From the NCBI RefSeq assembly GCF_027744825.2, contig NC_071338.1, positions 25,806,001-25,870,000 of the forward strand: a DNA stretch of 64,000 nt, given 5' to 3'. Shown here in pieces: positions 44,158-57,569 of this stretch (positions are counted from its first letter, which is position 1; each line of letters starts with the position of its first letter). The translations under genes were made by a program, and so were the position numbers. Source of the DNA: Synchiropus splendidus (lineage: Eukaryota; Chordata; Actinopteri; Syngnathiformes; Callionymidae). Below the pieces are notes generated by a model that did no database searches, was not told the origin of the DNA, and saw only the letters and a program-made list of their open reading frames with translations.

Positions 44158-45731
44158 ATACACAAACCAGTGATGGAGAAGTCCGGTGTCTGCTTTGCAT
44201 TCCATTGTAGCATGTTTTGTCTTGCCGTCAACCACATAAAGAAAGATGGAGGATGAAGTTCATCTATTGGTGTTAGTGTCACTTGGTATATATGGTATAT
44301 ATGGCACCACAAACGGCCATGTGTTTGACTCAGCCCCTGCAACTGCCTTCACGTGGGAGAGAGAACATCTGGCTAACTGTGCAAGGCTAACTACAGGGTC
44401 AACATTGGACACAAAAGTCCACTAAATTATAGTCACTTTGTGACGCCATGGGAGCGAGAGTGTGTTGTTACAAACAGTTTCCTTGTTGTTAGTCCTTAAC
44501 TTGCGACATTCAAATTGGCATTGTTTTCTTATATTTCAAAACATGCGGGTCATTTGAAAAGGTCATCTTTCTTTTCTTTTTTTTTACCTACCGTCACCTA
44601 CTTATTTCATCAACAGCAGTCACTTTCCTGGCGAGACAATATTTTTATTAGTGCGGGTCTTGCACAGATCAGAAACACCCCAATTCGGAAGATGCCATAC
44701 AGCAGTCATGAGCTGTTTGGGACATTTTTTTGTAAAACAAAAAGTTATTACTGATGATGCAGATTTCATTTATTACGTCTGAATGACTAAGTTATAATTT
44801 GAAATAGACAGATGTGATTCAGACAAACACATCTGGTCAGGGAGCTGCCCACTAAACTTGCACTGCATGTTTTGTATGTATGAACAATCACTGTGGTCAG
44901 AGGCCAATTTGTTTTACATGATAAGCCAACTGCAGTGTGTCCAGTCGCTGATGTCGCAGTTTGGCTGGGGGGGTCCCAGCTACTGATCCACAGTGCTCTT
45001 TTCCAACCTCTCTTTTCACAGTCTTTGTGACTCAAAACTGGACAGATCCACCAGTTTAGTCATATTGCATTACTACACAAAATTACACAAAGTCAAAACC
45101 TTTAAGTCACATGCTTGCCTGACGTTCAAGTCTATTTACTTCCTGTAGAAGTGGAACCATTTTAATTCCTCAAATTGTATTAAAAGATTGTTTTCATTAT
45201 TGTGGCGGGATCTATTAAATAACAATACTTTAAATAGAATACTATATATTTTTCCCCATATTTTGACGCTTGTTCACTGAAACGGTGATGACCTGAAACC
45301 AAGTGAATTTTAAAACACATTGCATCATACATTCCACTTTTAGAAAGGTTAATACAAAAGCAACTTTCTTCTCATTGAGCTATCTTTTGTATAAAACCTT
45401 TAGTTGTATATTTTCTCAGTTCAAACAGTTAAGACAATTAAAATCACTTGTCAAAGACACGAGCTGGCCTCATCTCTGCGCGCGCGCACGTGTACATGGA
45501 CAGACTCAATATGTGCGCTAAATCAAAAAGTATATTATCATAGTGTTGCTGATGTGGGGAAGGGAGGCTGAAGTGGGAAAAGAAAGCTTAATTGAACAAA
45601 CTAATGAGTGCTTGGTATTTCCATTGGGAATGTGCCAGTGAGATTGTTTGACAGTTTATCTGTGATAAATAAATGCTTTAGGAGCTAATTAGCTTTGGGG
45701 GCCTCGGGGGATGGCAGCATGTTGAGTGTCC

Positions 45732-45733
<2 letters not shown>
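44158..45733. other. Intergenic, no gene seen
   Basis: No gene recognised. 44293-44309 holds a short 'tatatggtatatatgg' duplication. 45560-45720 is repeat-free with 'gagctaattagctttggggg' and may be a small conserved block. Confidence 0.4.

Positions 45734-45802
<69 letters not shown>
45734..45802. repeat. TG microsatellite, long
   Basis: About 34 uninterrupted TG units, the longest pure simple repeat in the window. Likely polymorphic. Confidence 0.97.
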
Positions 45803-45804
<2 letters not shown>

Positions 45805-46867
45805 AACAGAAAGTTAAGTCTCTAAATTGCTATATCTTCAAGTCAACACTGGGCAACTTCCTGTTTCCTTTTCGCTCCACACATTTACTCCCACATAGTT
45901 TGCTCCGCCGCTACAAGAAACAAAGGCGTTTAGCTTAACCCTTTATGTCTTACCAACCGGCTGGAGAGCCCCGTATTTGCTGCATCGTAAGTCGAGTTTA
46001 AGGTTGTGTATCTTGACCTTCTTGAGTCCTCTGAAGACCTTTTTGGCTTTCTTACACTCTTTAAGCCTCTATAAATTTGTTACCCATTTGTGTGCTGTAT
46101 TTTGCGCCAGATTTTATTCATGTTTTTCGCGACCCATCCTCATCCCCAAGGCCTAATATATTGGTGTTGGGAAAGTGAACTTGTCCTATTCTGACGAAAA
46201 AGGCAGCTTTGGGTGTAGCATGTTGACACGTACGCATAGGTGTTTCAATGGACTAAAAAACCTTCCAGTGTAGCCTTCCAGGTGGGGCAGTGTGGATTGT
46301 GCGTTGGGGGAGAGAAAAACATAACTTTCACGGATGTTTATCTGATCCGCTGGCGATTCTCTTCCATATCTCTCAAGCCACTTTGATGATACCCAAACAT
46401 TGTTGTTGAACACCACAGCAGCCTCCACAACTTTATGCAATGTGTTTTCTCCTGCAGTTTCGACCCTGTCTGCCACTATTTAAGCATTTTTTTTTCACAG
46501 CCCCAGTATCTCCGTCACTGTTTTGACTGTGCCTTCACCAAGCCCCTGGACACAATGAAGCACTGTCACCACACTGCTTCTGCTTTCCACTGTACGGTCT
46601 TCATCAGAGTGTAAATATTCCTCTTCAGAATCTGCGTCACTCAAACTTGCTCTCCAACCTCCTTCCTCTCCTCAAATGGGGCCAGTTTTCAAACTTCACT
46701 TTACTCAAAAACTTGACATAAAATGTAATTGAATTGTATAGCTGTAACTACATCAGGTTTAAACCTCGCCTGTCGCGACAATGGCGCTTGAAGGGTTCTG
46801 AAATGTGTTTTTTCTTGCTCGTGACCAATGATTCTAAACTGGACTTTGCCTTATTTTGAAGGGATTA
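45803..46867. other. Intergenic with a repeat-like fragment
   Basis: At 46160-46255, 'ttggtgttgggaaagtgaac' and 'taggtgtttcaatggac' match words at about 58792-58850 ('ttgatgttgggaaaatggac' and 'taggtgtttcaatggac'), so a dispersed repeat is likely here. No gene seen. Confidence 0.4.
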
Positions 46868-47095
46868 GTATTATAATTGTATACATCCATATCGCCAGGC
46901 CATCACACCACACACAGCATTCACGCACGTATGCACATCACGGAGGCATGTCTTTGGACTGTGGAAGAAAACCCGGAGAAAACCCATGTACGCGGAAGGA
47001 GAACATGCAAACTCCACCCGGTAAGGCCCACAGCTAGATCCGAACCCTGAATCTTCTTGCAGTGCCAACCATTGTTCCACTATGTCGCCCTATAA
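46868..47095 (-). mobile_element. L2-type LINE 3' end
   Basis: On the + strand it reads 'catgtctttggactgtggaa', 'gaaaacccggagaaaaccca', 'cggaaggagaacatgcaaac' and 'tccacccggtaaggcc', then 'gatccgaaccctgaatcttc', 'ttgcagtgccaaccattg' and 'ttccactatgtcgccct'. This matches in order the widespread vertebrate L2/Maui-like 3' sequence, read antisense. Strongly truncated with no protein-coding part. Confidence 0.85.
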
Positions 47096-49955
47096 TAGCT
47101 TTGAATGCAGGGTGATGGCTGAGCTCAACTATGGAGAAAAGAGACAGGAACATAAAATGCCATTCTGATACGTGGAAGTGTATTTATTATAGAGGTATAA
47201 GTACTACAGAAGAACTGTTGGTTTATGAAATTAATAGAAAAGGTGACCAGTCAGCCCTTCAATGGCTTCGAGCAGATTATCTAAAACACTGGCTCTGACA
47301 GAATCTGCACCGCAGAGACTGCTTAGCAGTTCTTACAGGACTATATCTGTGGAAGTGTTGGGAGACGTGTATAGCAGCCTTGCTTGATAAGGCCCTATCT
47401 GCATGCTGGGACCACCCTAAAGACCACGAGGTTAGTTTTATCTTAACCTTTTGGTGCGAGTCCTCTCTTGGCACGAGGGTCACTGGTCCCCCGGGTGATG
47501 GATGTAAGGCACGATCAAACCATCACTTCTTCAATGACAAATGACCGGCTGAGACAGTTGATGTAGTTCTCATGTGGCCTCATGATGTCCTTGAACTGGA
47601 ACTTTCACTGTAAATGAACATTGCTTTAATGCATGTTTGAATCTGACTACAAACTGAACTTATTTATATTCATTTTTGTAAACCACTTTACATGAATTCA
47701 ATGAAATAAACATAGCGTCATTCGGGCGAACTTGTGGGACATAGAAGACTACTGTTAGAGGTGTTCCGTCTCCATATATCGACCAGAAACTACACAAAGA
47801 AGGCCGAGTTTGTATTCAGCTTGCGAGAGAGCTGAGCCAAATAAGCTAGTAAAACAGAGTGTGCATGATAATTACAGTGTCAGTGTTGCTGACGTTCGTC
47901 AGCCCAGAACTTCCTTCAACAAACGGTGAGAAATAAACAGAGAACATTCTTCTGTTGTGAAGGAGTGTAATCCTCTTGCCTCTCCCTGCTCCTTTCTTTT
48001 CTACTGACAATGATAATTACGGTTTTTGTTGGACGGCTTTCAAGGATTTATCTCCTTTTTGTATTAATGGATTTCCGAGGCTTTTAAATCCAAAAGTTTA
48101 ATTTGTTGCTTTATGGTAGCTCTTGTGAGTTTTCAATTTCCACGGCTTTTGGAAGTTGTGATGTTTCGGTCACCTTGATGTGTTTTTCTTTATATTAAAT
48201 TGATAGAGATTCTTTGAAATTCAAGACCATAATTCCAGTTTTGGGGTGGACAGGGCATCTCTCTATACTAACGTCCAGATCTACGACTTGTGTCTGTCAC
48301 CTTCTTTAACCCAAGATTTCTCAAATGTGAAGCTCTTGATGCTTTGTCGCCCTGAACGATAAAGTTTTCACACCAGCTGCTTGTCTCTGTTTTCTCCGCC
48401 TCATACTTAATGCAAGGAAATCTGGTCCACTTGAAGACATGGATATTCCAGGATACAAAAGTGAGATATGTGCGACCTGAATCCTGACCTCAGAGTGTTA
48501 TGGTAATAGAGGCATGTGTAAACAGCTTTGTTTATATTCTGAGTCAAATGATAAAAAGATCAGGTTGTTTTAGTCAATTCTGTGGTGGAGAAATCTTCTA
48601 CAACTAGAACTGTATGTACAGTAATGGGGGGGTGAGCATGAGGGGAGGGGTTCAGTGGCACTCGAGCACCAGCCCTTTTGCCTGGCATGAGAAATGTGCC
48701 CCTTCCGTACCCAATTTTTTTTTTTTACCCCCTTCATTCTTATATTCTTGAGGAGAAAAAGTGACTCATCAGTTTCACCAAATGCATTTTTGGGATCTGA
48801 TGGGGAATTTATTTAAGTTCCTCCTCCTCATAGGAGGTGGTCCAGTTTACTGACCCCCTTCTGCTGGAGTATTAAGGCTTCTTATTTGGATCTTTCTGCC
48901 CAACAAATTTGTGGGTTGTTAAAACCCAGTGATATTTTTGAGCTAATGTTAGCTCACTATACAATGTATTACATCTAAAAGTCCATGAAAGGTCATGAAC
49001 CAGCAACCTCATGTATATCAGGGATGTCCTCTGACCTCTATGCCAAGTTGTAGACATATATAATAGACACGGGCTAGATATTCTGTCACTGTGGCGCATT
49101 GAAATGGATCATTTCAGTGATCTTGTGTTGTCCTATATAATGTCAAATTTTAGAATCCAAATGACCCATGTGGTGGGTGCCATTTTTTCCTGTTTTGTCT
49201 GGGCACATGACTGGTTTCTTGTGTTTCAGGCAAATTAGTTGGTGCCAAAAAAAACATTGGTACATTATAAAACAAGGTAAAACTTGCAGTATGACAGTTC
49301 CAGTGCTACAGCTTAGCTAGGGGATGAAACGCAGTGTATGCAGTCTCGCCCATCTGAACAAAAACTATGAACGGGAGTCAATAGAGAGATGAAATATGAG
49401 CTCTCACCTATGATGTCTGTGAATTGGCAGCAAAAGTTACTTTTGAGTTTTCTGTGATATGCAGGAGGGAACTACAATGCTGGTCGCAGATAGTCAGTCG
49501 AGTGAGAGCGAACATGAAGAACAAGCTATACTCGGTCACGGTAAGTGTTCAACAATGTTTGCTCGCTTTCTGCCTTAGCGGAGGAGCAGTCGAATTGTGC
49601 TGTCAAAGATGCGACATCAAGCGTGCCATGTTTGATGTGTAGTCCAACTAATTGATAAATAAATCAGAAATGACACAACCAACATAGTGGAAACTCCCAT
49701 CATTATTGATCATTTCAAGTGAGGTACAGCATGTGTGTGATGCAGTGATGCATGAGGCAAAGCGGACCAGAAAATAACTTTGATCTTCCCATGGATTTCC
49801 ATTCATCTTTTTCCCCGATGTTAGGTCCCATGGACCGACCGGAAGGGGCGGCGAGCGAGGCCCCCTATTGGCACACATCATAGTTGGGTTTGTTCTGAAA
49901 GGAAACTCAAATCAAAGTCCATACCCGGCAACAAAGGCTTGATGGGCAAGCTTTC
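47096..49955. other. Intergenic, no gene seen
   Basis: Nearly 3 kb without recognised gene or named repeat. 47880-48160 is relatively repeat-free with 'gataattacggtttttgttg' and could be a small regulatory block. A T12 run lies at 48717-48726. Confidence 0.4.
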
Positions 49956-49959
49956 AAAA

Positions 49960-50582
49960 CAGCCTTGCTTTTGCATTTTCAAACAATGACTGACAGACAG
50001 ACAGACCACAGTGTGAATCCCCCTAATCTAAGCGTATGTCTTAGAAGCAAGCGGGGTTTTAATCTGACCGAGCCACCTGTAAGGCCCGTCAGAACTTGAG
50101 CCCACGGGGCCTGTGATGGGCTTCATTACATAGTCTCTGGTTCGGGCCCAGTCCCTCCTCTTCCTCTATCTCCCAGCCTCTGTTCTCCAGTATCTTCCAG
50201 GCATGGTGCAGAAATGAGAGCCGGCTGCTCGCTTCCCCACATCACTCCGTGCCCGCAATTTGTCATTTTTCACACAAGACGAAGCCTTTTATGAAATGAA
50301 ATGAGTTTCCACAAAATGAAGCGCCACAAAAGCTCCGTGATTAATTTGCTTGTTAGGCTATTGCAGCTGTCACCTGTGGAAGACATCTGGACAGCAGACT
50401 GACTGATGCCAGGAGCGGGGCCGGAACATGCCGCTCCCTCTCTCCCCTCCTGCAACACTCTGCCTTTCAGTGGGCTTTTCAAGCCACCACGCCGTTTGAA
50501 ATAGCCCCTTTCTTAACCAGCCATTAATAAGCATTACTCGTGATTGACATGGTAATTAGCTGCATTAATGTAGTCATAAGAA
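49960..50582. promoter_or_regulatory. Candidate conserved non-coding block
   Basis: Repeat-free, with 'cccctaatctaagcgtatgt', 'agctccgtgattaatttgct' (50330-50349), 'gcagctgtcacctgtggaag' (adjacent CAGCTG and CACCTG E-boxes), 'gccattaataagcattactc' and 'gtaattagctgcattaatgt' (50552-50571). Among the better enhancer candidates by motif density. Confidence 0.4.
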
Positions 50583-50593
50583 GCTTTGTGTGT

Positions 50594-50623
50594 GGGGGGG
50601 GAGGGAGGGGGGGGAGTGTGGGC
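50594..50623 (+). other. G-rich tract
   Basis: Several consecutive G runs (gggggggg, aggg, agggggggggg, agtgtggg) could form a quadruplex on the + strand. Confidence 0.6.
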
Positions 50624-50679
50624 AGCGTCGCCAGTGAAAGAGCAGCGCAACATTATTTCAAATCTAATTTGCTATGTGC

Positions 50680-51810
50680 CAGCAATGGGCAACATGAGCA
50701 ATAGAATAATGACCCCGATCAAGATCAACACGACGTCGATCAAGGTTCACTTCGGGGTCACGATCAGTAACACGTTACTATTTCAAACAAAGTAATCAAA
50801 TTCAAGTTACTTATCTCAGTCACAGTGCGTTACTATTGTTGCCGTTGTCGGGAAGCAAACTATTATCATTCGCTTTCTGCAACTGCGTCTTTGAGCATGA
50901 CGTCATGTGCGGGACACGCCAGCCACGTTGTCAAGCTGCCGGCTACACGGCAGTAAATAACAGGCGTGAGGAGAGAGATGCACGTTTCTAGCTGAAAATA
51001 CAGCCACTACTTTGAATTAGCGTCTGCTATAGATGACAGGTTCCACCAATGCGCAGAAAACACTGGTTAAAGAGAGCGAAATAAAGTAGCCTTGCAAATG
51101 TGTCGAAAGTGCAGACTCAACAAACTATGCACCAGTTTTTAAAAATTCTCTCGACAGGCGAAGTTAAACGACATTTATGATAGATTTTTAGACTTTTGCA
51201 GATTGTGTTTTCTTTGGTGCAGGAAGAAACGCTACTGATGTGATGTACTGATGTTGGATTTTCTCTCGAAAGTCCGGAATAAAATGAAGCTCTGGCGCGA
51301 CGGTGCGTAGAGGCGACTAACAGCAGCCACTTAAGTGCAAATACTGCCTCCAGGTGGCCATCCCGAGCATGACATACTGACGCTTAAACTTCTGTCTTGT
51401 AGTTAAAGAAAAAGCAAAAAAGTAAAATAATAATAAAAATAATGGGGCATTCCCTACATTTTATTATATAAATGACAATATATCACTTTGTTTTGTTTTG
51501 CATTCTTGTTGCTTTTTGTGTGTGGTTTTCGCTCCAATGGTTGCAGTGTGTCAAAGCAAAACATTGACTGTACATTCATATCACTGAGACTGTGCTAAAC
51601 AAAACACCCCCAAGAACTCCAACCTCAAAATTGACATATTGTTTAGGCAATGACAGCTGTAGTCGGCTGCCAAATGTCACTTGACAAGTAACTTGTAATC
51701 TAACTTAGTTACTTTTAAATTCAAGTAATCAGTAAAGTAATTAAGTTACTCTTTGAGGGAGTAATCAGTGGTCGGATTACTTTTTCAAAGTAATTGTGGC
51801 AACACTGGTC
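50680..51810. mobile_element. Probable hAT-like element with GTTACTT-rich ends
   Basis: The left part has 'cagcaatgggcaacatgagc', 'taacacgttactatttcaaa' and 'caagttacttatctcagtca'. The right part has 'gacaagtaacttgtaatcta', 'aattcaagtaatcagtaaag' and 'tcggattactttttcaaagt', ending 'gtggcaacactg'. The terminus CAGTGTTG (reverse complement of 'caacactg') and the GTAATCNGATTACTTTTTC words are typical of a fish hAT family. No transposase frame and no clear 8-bp target duplication. Confidence 0.6.
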
Positions 51811-53515
51811 ACTATAGGGGTCAGCCTCCTCCGACTATCTTGAGCGACTTCCTTAAGTCTGGAGTCTTTGTCTCTCTCACTACTCCGTCCAACATGTCTA
51901 CCGTCTTTCCTGGCCACACGCCCCAAACATTTGCGCTTTGTACCACTGTAACCAGAATGAAAACATTTTGTTTATTGTTGTTTTGTTCTGAAAAAAAGAT
52001 TTTGAATTGTTGGCACGAGGACTGGGTGAGATTGTGACCTATGCCAGGAAGGTGCAAGTCATCTAGCAGTGACCAATCTATACCTTTTACCTCGACATTT
52101 GCTTGAGCAGCAGATGAGAGACCTCTGTTTTTTTTTCTTCTTTTAAGCTGAGCCTTCAGTAATTTAACTTATTTTAAAATACATTTCATTTCATCTAGTG
52201 AAAGGATTGCTTAAGAACTGTCCACCATTTTACATTTTCTTGAAGCAAGCGACACAAACACGGAGAAGTTGTAGCGGAGCGTGTTTGTTCACCTTGGCTG
52301 TTAATTACTTCCACAGGCTTCAGAAACTTGGAGGCACTGATGCCAATCTGAAAGTCCACATCAGCATCAATGGCATTGATTTGGGTCTCCCTCGGGTGAT
52401 TCCATTCAGACAACTTTTTTTTTTTTTTTTTTTTGTGATGTTGTAGATGCATGCGTTTTACACTTGTGCAGCGCCACCTCTGTTGTCTACAGCTCAAAGA
52501 GACTTGTTGTTGATCATACATTCTCAATGCAGGTTAAGAGCGGATGGGTTTTCTCATTTTACTACAAACCACATTTCTTTGTGTGAAAAGTGTGGACCAC
52601 TTCACCCTCCAGACTCTTCCCCAGCTCATCCCTCACTGGGGTGGAGGCGCTACAGCTTGTTAAATGCTGTTGACCTTGTGCTGGTCTCTACCTTTGCAAC
52701 TGTTACTTGGATTCAGGTCGAAGCTATAGTTTTATAATGGACAAGAAAATAAAGGGAAAGGGGAAAAAAAGCAAGATGTTAAAGGGGGGGTGCACAACTT
52801 TTGATCAGTTGAAAACAATGGTGTATGCATGCCAGTCCTGTAGATGGCGCTGTATAATCCTCCTGAACAATAGCAAAAACGGAGCCATGATGGACAAGCC
52901 TTTGCTGTATAGAACCTTGTTGTGGTCTGCTGTTTATACAGGGTGAAATTGTGGATGTATCATTGAATTCAAGGCTTTGAAAAACATATTTAGCTCTTTA
53001 TTTTGGTTGAGTTGAGTGTGTTTCTCAAGTCAGCCATGACACTTTCATGAGCATGTTTCTATATTAGGATCAGAGATTGTTGCCCACTGAAACAAAAGCA
53101 GTGCCGAAGATGTCGAGATGAAAAGATCAGCATCTGTTGCTGTTGTTGTGATGGGATGGTTTTCAGAGGAGGCTATCAAGGTTCTTGGAGGCCTTTATTG
53201 TCAAGGTGGTGACAGAGATCCAAATTTACAGCGACAAAAAGTGATCAAATTCTGATTCCCAACTATGAAAAAATGCAAACAATACACTGTGCAACAATTA
53301 TAATGGGGTCCGATTGCTATAGATGAGGCTAAATATTTCCCTTGATCCATGGACCTGACATGGGCAGTATTCGTTTTGGAATTTTTGCTTTTCAGTGTCT
53401 AACAACGGATCATGTCCGGTGTATGCAGAACCTCGATCCAGTTTTACTTGTATTCAGTTCCAGATTTTAGAGAGAAGAAGCAGCTCCCAAGATCCTGTGA
53501 TTTCCAATTATAGCG
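51811..53515. other. Intergenic, no gene seen
   Basis: No gene recognised. A T20 run lies at 52415-52434. At 52775-52860, 'ggggtgcacaacttttgatc' with 'tcctgtagatggcgctgtat' resembles a fragment of a common fish DNA repeat. Open frames here are short and unsupported. Confidence 0.4.
52415..52434. repeat. Poly-T run
   Basis: Twenty T residues. Confidence 0.95.
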
Positions 53516-54590
53516 CCACATAGGGGTGGACGATATTTGATAGTGAACGATTCAAACATGTTGACAATCTGCCAAATTCAGGAGATGGTTTGTTGTCTGT
53601 CTCCTATCGATGAGCAATAGATCTATGCAAATGTGCCGCCCAGACTCTCTGCGTTCTTGTCACCAGCGCACTTGGTCCTGCCACACTCGCTGTTGGACCA
53701 AACCACTTGGTCAAAAACGTGACTTTGCCTGCTTTTATCTTTAACCTGATGCGACTCTAACTCGACTACGCACCGTCACGGCAGAACGATGGAGTGTTCC
53801 GTGTCTGACCCGCAACGCTCTGCGATGCAGAGCTAACGGAGCTCACGGCTAATGTGGTGTTTATAAACACTCATTACTGTTATGAAGCAATGTGAGCGAA
53901 TTAATGTGAAAGATTGATCCGTAAACTCAACGAAACTAGAATAAAATGTTGCAAAAGAAGCTAAATAAGTGAGATAAAATTGACCAAATGGTTTTCCTGG
54001 CTAACAATCTGTGATCGGAATCTGACTGCTTGGTTGAACATGAAAATATCTGAAATAGCAATATGTTCTAAAGCAGCTGAAAATGACGTGTTGAAGGAAG
54101 CAAATAGCCATGTTTTCACAGATATTATATTAAGTTACATGTTTATTGGAAGCCATCTTTAATGTTGCAGTAGTGTTGGTGCTTACCTTTTGTTATATTC
54201 CGGTTCTTTTCAATGGTGGCCAAAATCTGTGCCGTTCCCCTTTTAGGTCTGTTTCTCATAGAGAAATATATTTTTGCAATATGGATCACCCCAAGAGCCA
54301 CAGGACCTGGTAGTAAGATATGATTGACACCCCGCTCTGTGATGTTGCACTCAAGACAATCCTGATTTTGGAGGCGCAACTGCCTCTTACGATCAAACAT
54401 GGCAGCGGCGACTCACAGTGTAGCGGGTGATGATGCAATTTTTCCATGTGACAACCCTTTCGCTGACACCCACTCATTTAAACTGTGTTAGTCAACCGTC
54501 GCAGCAAAGCAGAGCCGCGGTGGTTGTGCATTGATGAAACCAATAACGCTCATTCTTCAGAGCGGCAGCATTGCATTAAAGTGACAAATT
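53516..54590. other. Repeat-like region, unassigned
   Basis: 'cataggggtggacgatattt' near 53519 resembles the TAGGGGTGTAACGATA terminus of a fish hAT family. No matching right end was found. 54160-54480 holds two overlapping - strand frames without domains. Confidence 0.3.
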
Positions 54591-54599
54591 GCCGAAACC

Positions 54600-55265
54600 T
54601 AAAACGCTAAAAAGCTGCATCAGTGAGATTATGGATGGACACGTCCTTCCCAGGAAAGTTTCTCAGAGTGATCCAGAGTTGTTGTTTTTTTTCACCTCTT
54701 TCACCGATTATCCACAGCTGTCTATTGTTTCCTGGAGGAAAAAAAAACAAAAGAAATGAAGTGGGCATAAACAAAGTCAGGAGCAGAGTCACAGCAGGGT
54801 GCGCGCTGAACACAGCAGGCCGGAGTCATAATTAGCGCACCTCACCTGACCTTGTTAAATATAACTCCTCATTACCTTAAAAACAGGAGGCTCTCATTCA
54901 TGGCCAGAGCCGCAAATCTGTTCCTCTTCATGACACAGAAAAAGAGCTGCAATTATTTTTGAGACGTCCCTCGCTTTCGCAGTCGCTCATGGGATGACAT
55001 CACCAAACATAAGATATTCCAGAAGAAAAACAGGTTAAAACAGGAATGAAAGCACTTCATTTGATTTCCATAATTCCAGCACTGCAACACAAACAGCCAG
55101 TGTCCTCCAGCGCTCTGTTATTCTTTCATATACTTCATATTTAAGATAACAATCCAAACACTTTTCGTTCCCCGCGCTGTGTGAGGTTTAGCAGCCTTTG
55201 AAAACCTTGCAGTTGTGTGATGGTGAGCGGCGGCTTATTTTTTAATTATTGAGGAATTAGCGTGA
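54600..55265. promoter_or_regulatory. Candidate conserved non-coding blocks
   Basis: Repeat-free, with 'cggagtcataattagcgcac' (54822-54841), 'aatataactcctcattacct', 'gagctgcaattatttttgag' and 'ttttttaattattgaggaat' (55238-55257). Two open frames (54607-54835) overlap on opposite strands and are ignored. Confidence 0.35.
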
Positions 55266-55975
55266 GCACGGGTTTATTTGTGTGTCATGGGTAACAAGGA
55301 AATATTTCCTCTCATTTTTTTTCCTTAAGTTGGGGATTTGTTGGCATAACTTGTGTTTGGTAAATTCAAAAACACAGCTGCATACTCTTCCTATCAGATG
55401 AGCCGTTCCATAAGAGTCAAGAGAGCAGTGGGAGAATGTGATGGTGAATAGTGTTATGTCAATACATGTGTTTTTTTTCCCATCCAATATTGTAATAATG
55501 ATGTTATTATTGAAAGTTGAAAACCAATTAAACTGTTGATGAAGTTGGTCATAGTGTGCATTTTTTTTATTTTATTTTATTTTTTAACCAGTGATTTATT
55601 AGTTACATAGCATAAAATCACTTTTTTAAGTTCAAGGAATTTTTTAAAATTAAATGTATTTAACAAGAGAATTTGGCGATTTTTGTTTTGATGTTGATAC
55701 TATTGAGTTCATTGGGGTGAACAGAACATTTACTTATGGAATTAATGAATAATGTCAAAATGATATATTACTTTGATCCAGTGAATAAAAACAAGCAAAT
55801 ATTGCTCTTGAGTATATTGTTTTTCCATGTATTACACTTAAACCAAAACAAAACAGTGCTCCTAATCCCATTCTTTGAAAAAGTACAAATGTAATTTGGT
55901 AGTTTATTTAGAAGAAGAAGACATAAGAAGTACTAAACTGTTAGGAAGACACACATGTACTCGCGGCTGTCGCGG
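55266..55975. other. Intergenic, AT-rich, no gene seen
   Basis: Long A/T-rich low-complexity stretch (55490-55900). No gene recognised. Confidence 0.45.
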
Positions 55976-55979
55976 GGCT

Positions 55980-56830
55980 ATTGCGATAAGCCAAGTGTCT
56001 GTCTTTAATGGCCGGAGCCCAACAGGAAATGATCAGCAAATGAAATGAAGCAGTGGGTTATTACGTACCACTCTGGTGTCGGTCCGCTTCTCCCGCCATT
56101 AATTTTATTGTAACTCATTTTTGCAGCCAGAGTGAAGCAGGATTTAATGTTTCTGTTCCCTCTCTCCTGTTCTGCATGACAGATTGTTTTAATAAACACA
56201 CTGGCTCATAATAAAGCAATAATAATCCGACCAGTCACCTTATATCACTGCGGTTAAATTTTCCCACAAGCCAACACTGCTCACAGTGACAATTACCGAG
56301 GAGCCCGTCCTCAGCAAAGCAAACACAATCGACAGATTTAATAAAGTTTGCAAATATGATGAGTGTAGTGCCACCGTATGAGGTTTAGTATTTATACTTC
56401 ACTTTGGGCCTTTTTCTTCCAGGGGGCAGGTTCAACATTAAATAAAGCTCTTATTTTCTTCCCGCTCACTCTCTTCTTGCAGAATGTCTCCCCTGCCTCG
56501 GCGCCTAATGAAAAAAATTGTTGACCGTTAATATTCCACGGATCAATCACCATTTTTAATTTTGCAGATAAATGTGCTCGTGCTAAACACAAGAAGGTTT
56601 GTGTGTGCCTTCGCGCACGCCTTGTGTGTCAGAGGTTCCGTTACTTACTGAAGAGCGAAGATATGTTTCTCATAATGGCCACTGGTTATTTGCTCAAGCA
56701 ATTTTGTGCTACATTTCAATTACAGACTGAATTTCCGTTGCGGCTCCTGGAGTTATTGCCTCGACGTCACGCGGCGACGCAGCAGAGATGTTAAACGGCA
56801 GATTACAGGGAAATGCACACTTGGTGAGGC
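55980..56830. promoter_or_regulatory. Candidate conserved non-coding blocks
   Basis: Repeat-free, with 'cccgccattaattttattgt' (56093-56112), 'cataataaagcaataataat', 'cagtgacaattaccgaggag' and 'ggcgcctaatgaaaaaaatt'. Two short unsupported frames are present. Enhancer-like by texture only. Confidence 0.35.
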
Positions 56831-57026
56831 AGGCTGTCCGAGACACATCCAGCGTGAGGGTTAGGAAGTAGTGGTGGAATTACAACAAAAAAATCCTGTT
56901 AAAATATTTTAATTACATTTAATCGTTTTAATTTAATTTAATGTAACAGTTTGCTCACCAGACAACAGGGAACCTTTGTAAGTGCAGAGTTCCTGGTCCA
57001 CTGATCACACTGATGCACAAGACAGG

Positions 57027-57420
57027 TGGCAGCTAGGATGATAACAACAACAACAAACATGGAGGAATCCCTGAACAAAAGCAAATAAAAGCATCTGTTT
57101 GCTTTCGTTCAGGGATGGTTTTCACTACACAATGGCCAGGGTTTCCACTACTAAAATTGAAATTCTGATACAAATATTTTCAAGACATTAAAAGACCTTT
57201 AGTTTAAATAAGGTGATATAAAAACTTGAATACAGCCATCGTGGTTTATTTTGCTACTGTCACACTGTTGTTTAAATGTATGTATGGGTCCATCATTCGA
57301 TTTAGTAATATACCGAATTCATTCAAATTGAAAAATGTGGCTTAATGTAGTGAATATTCTTATAGCATTAAACTGCGATTAAATGAGATTAATTGATCAC
57401 AAATTCTCCAATTAATTTGA
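57027..57420. mobile_element. Partial copy of the hAT core, inverted relative to 37 kb
   Basis: The reverse complement of this stretch matches 37155-37593. Shared words include 'caacaacaacaaacatggag' (complement of 37554-37573), 'aataaggtgatataaaaact', 'tatgtatgggtccatcattc' and 'gagattaattgatcacaaat'. It keeps the hairpin 'atccctgaacaaaagc' (57067-57082) with its partner (57101-57116, one mismatch). The hAT termini are absent. Confidence 0.85.
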
Positions 57421-57569
57421 TATTTTTTTTTTTATTGAGTCCCAAGTATAATATAGAAGCATCTTAAAATCTTTTGGACAACAATGGATTCATTTATCCG
57501 ATCATTGAAAGGTGACTGTTTTCCAAGCAAACTGTTCATTTCGTATTGATAGAGAGTGAATTCAAATTG

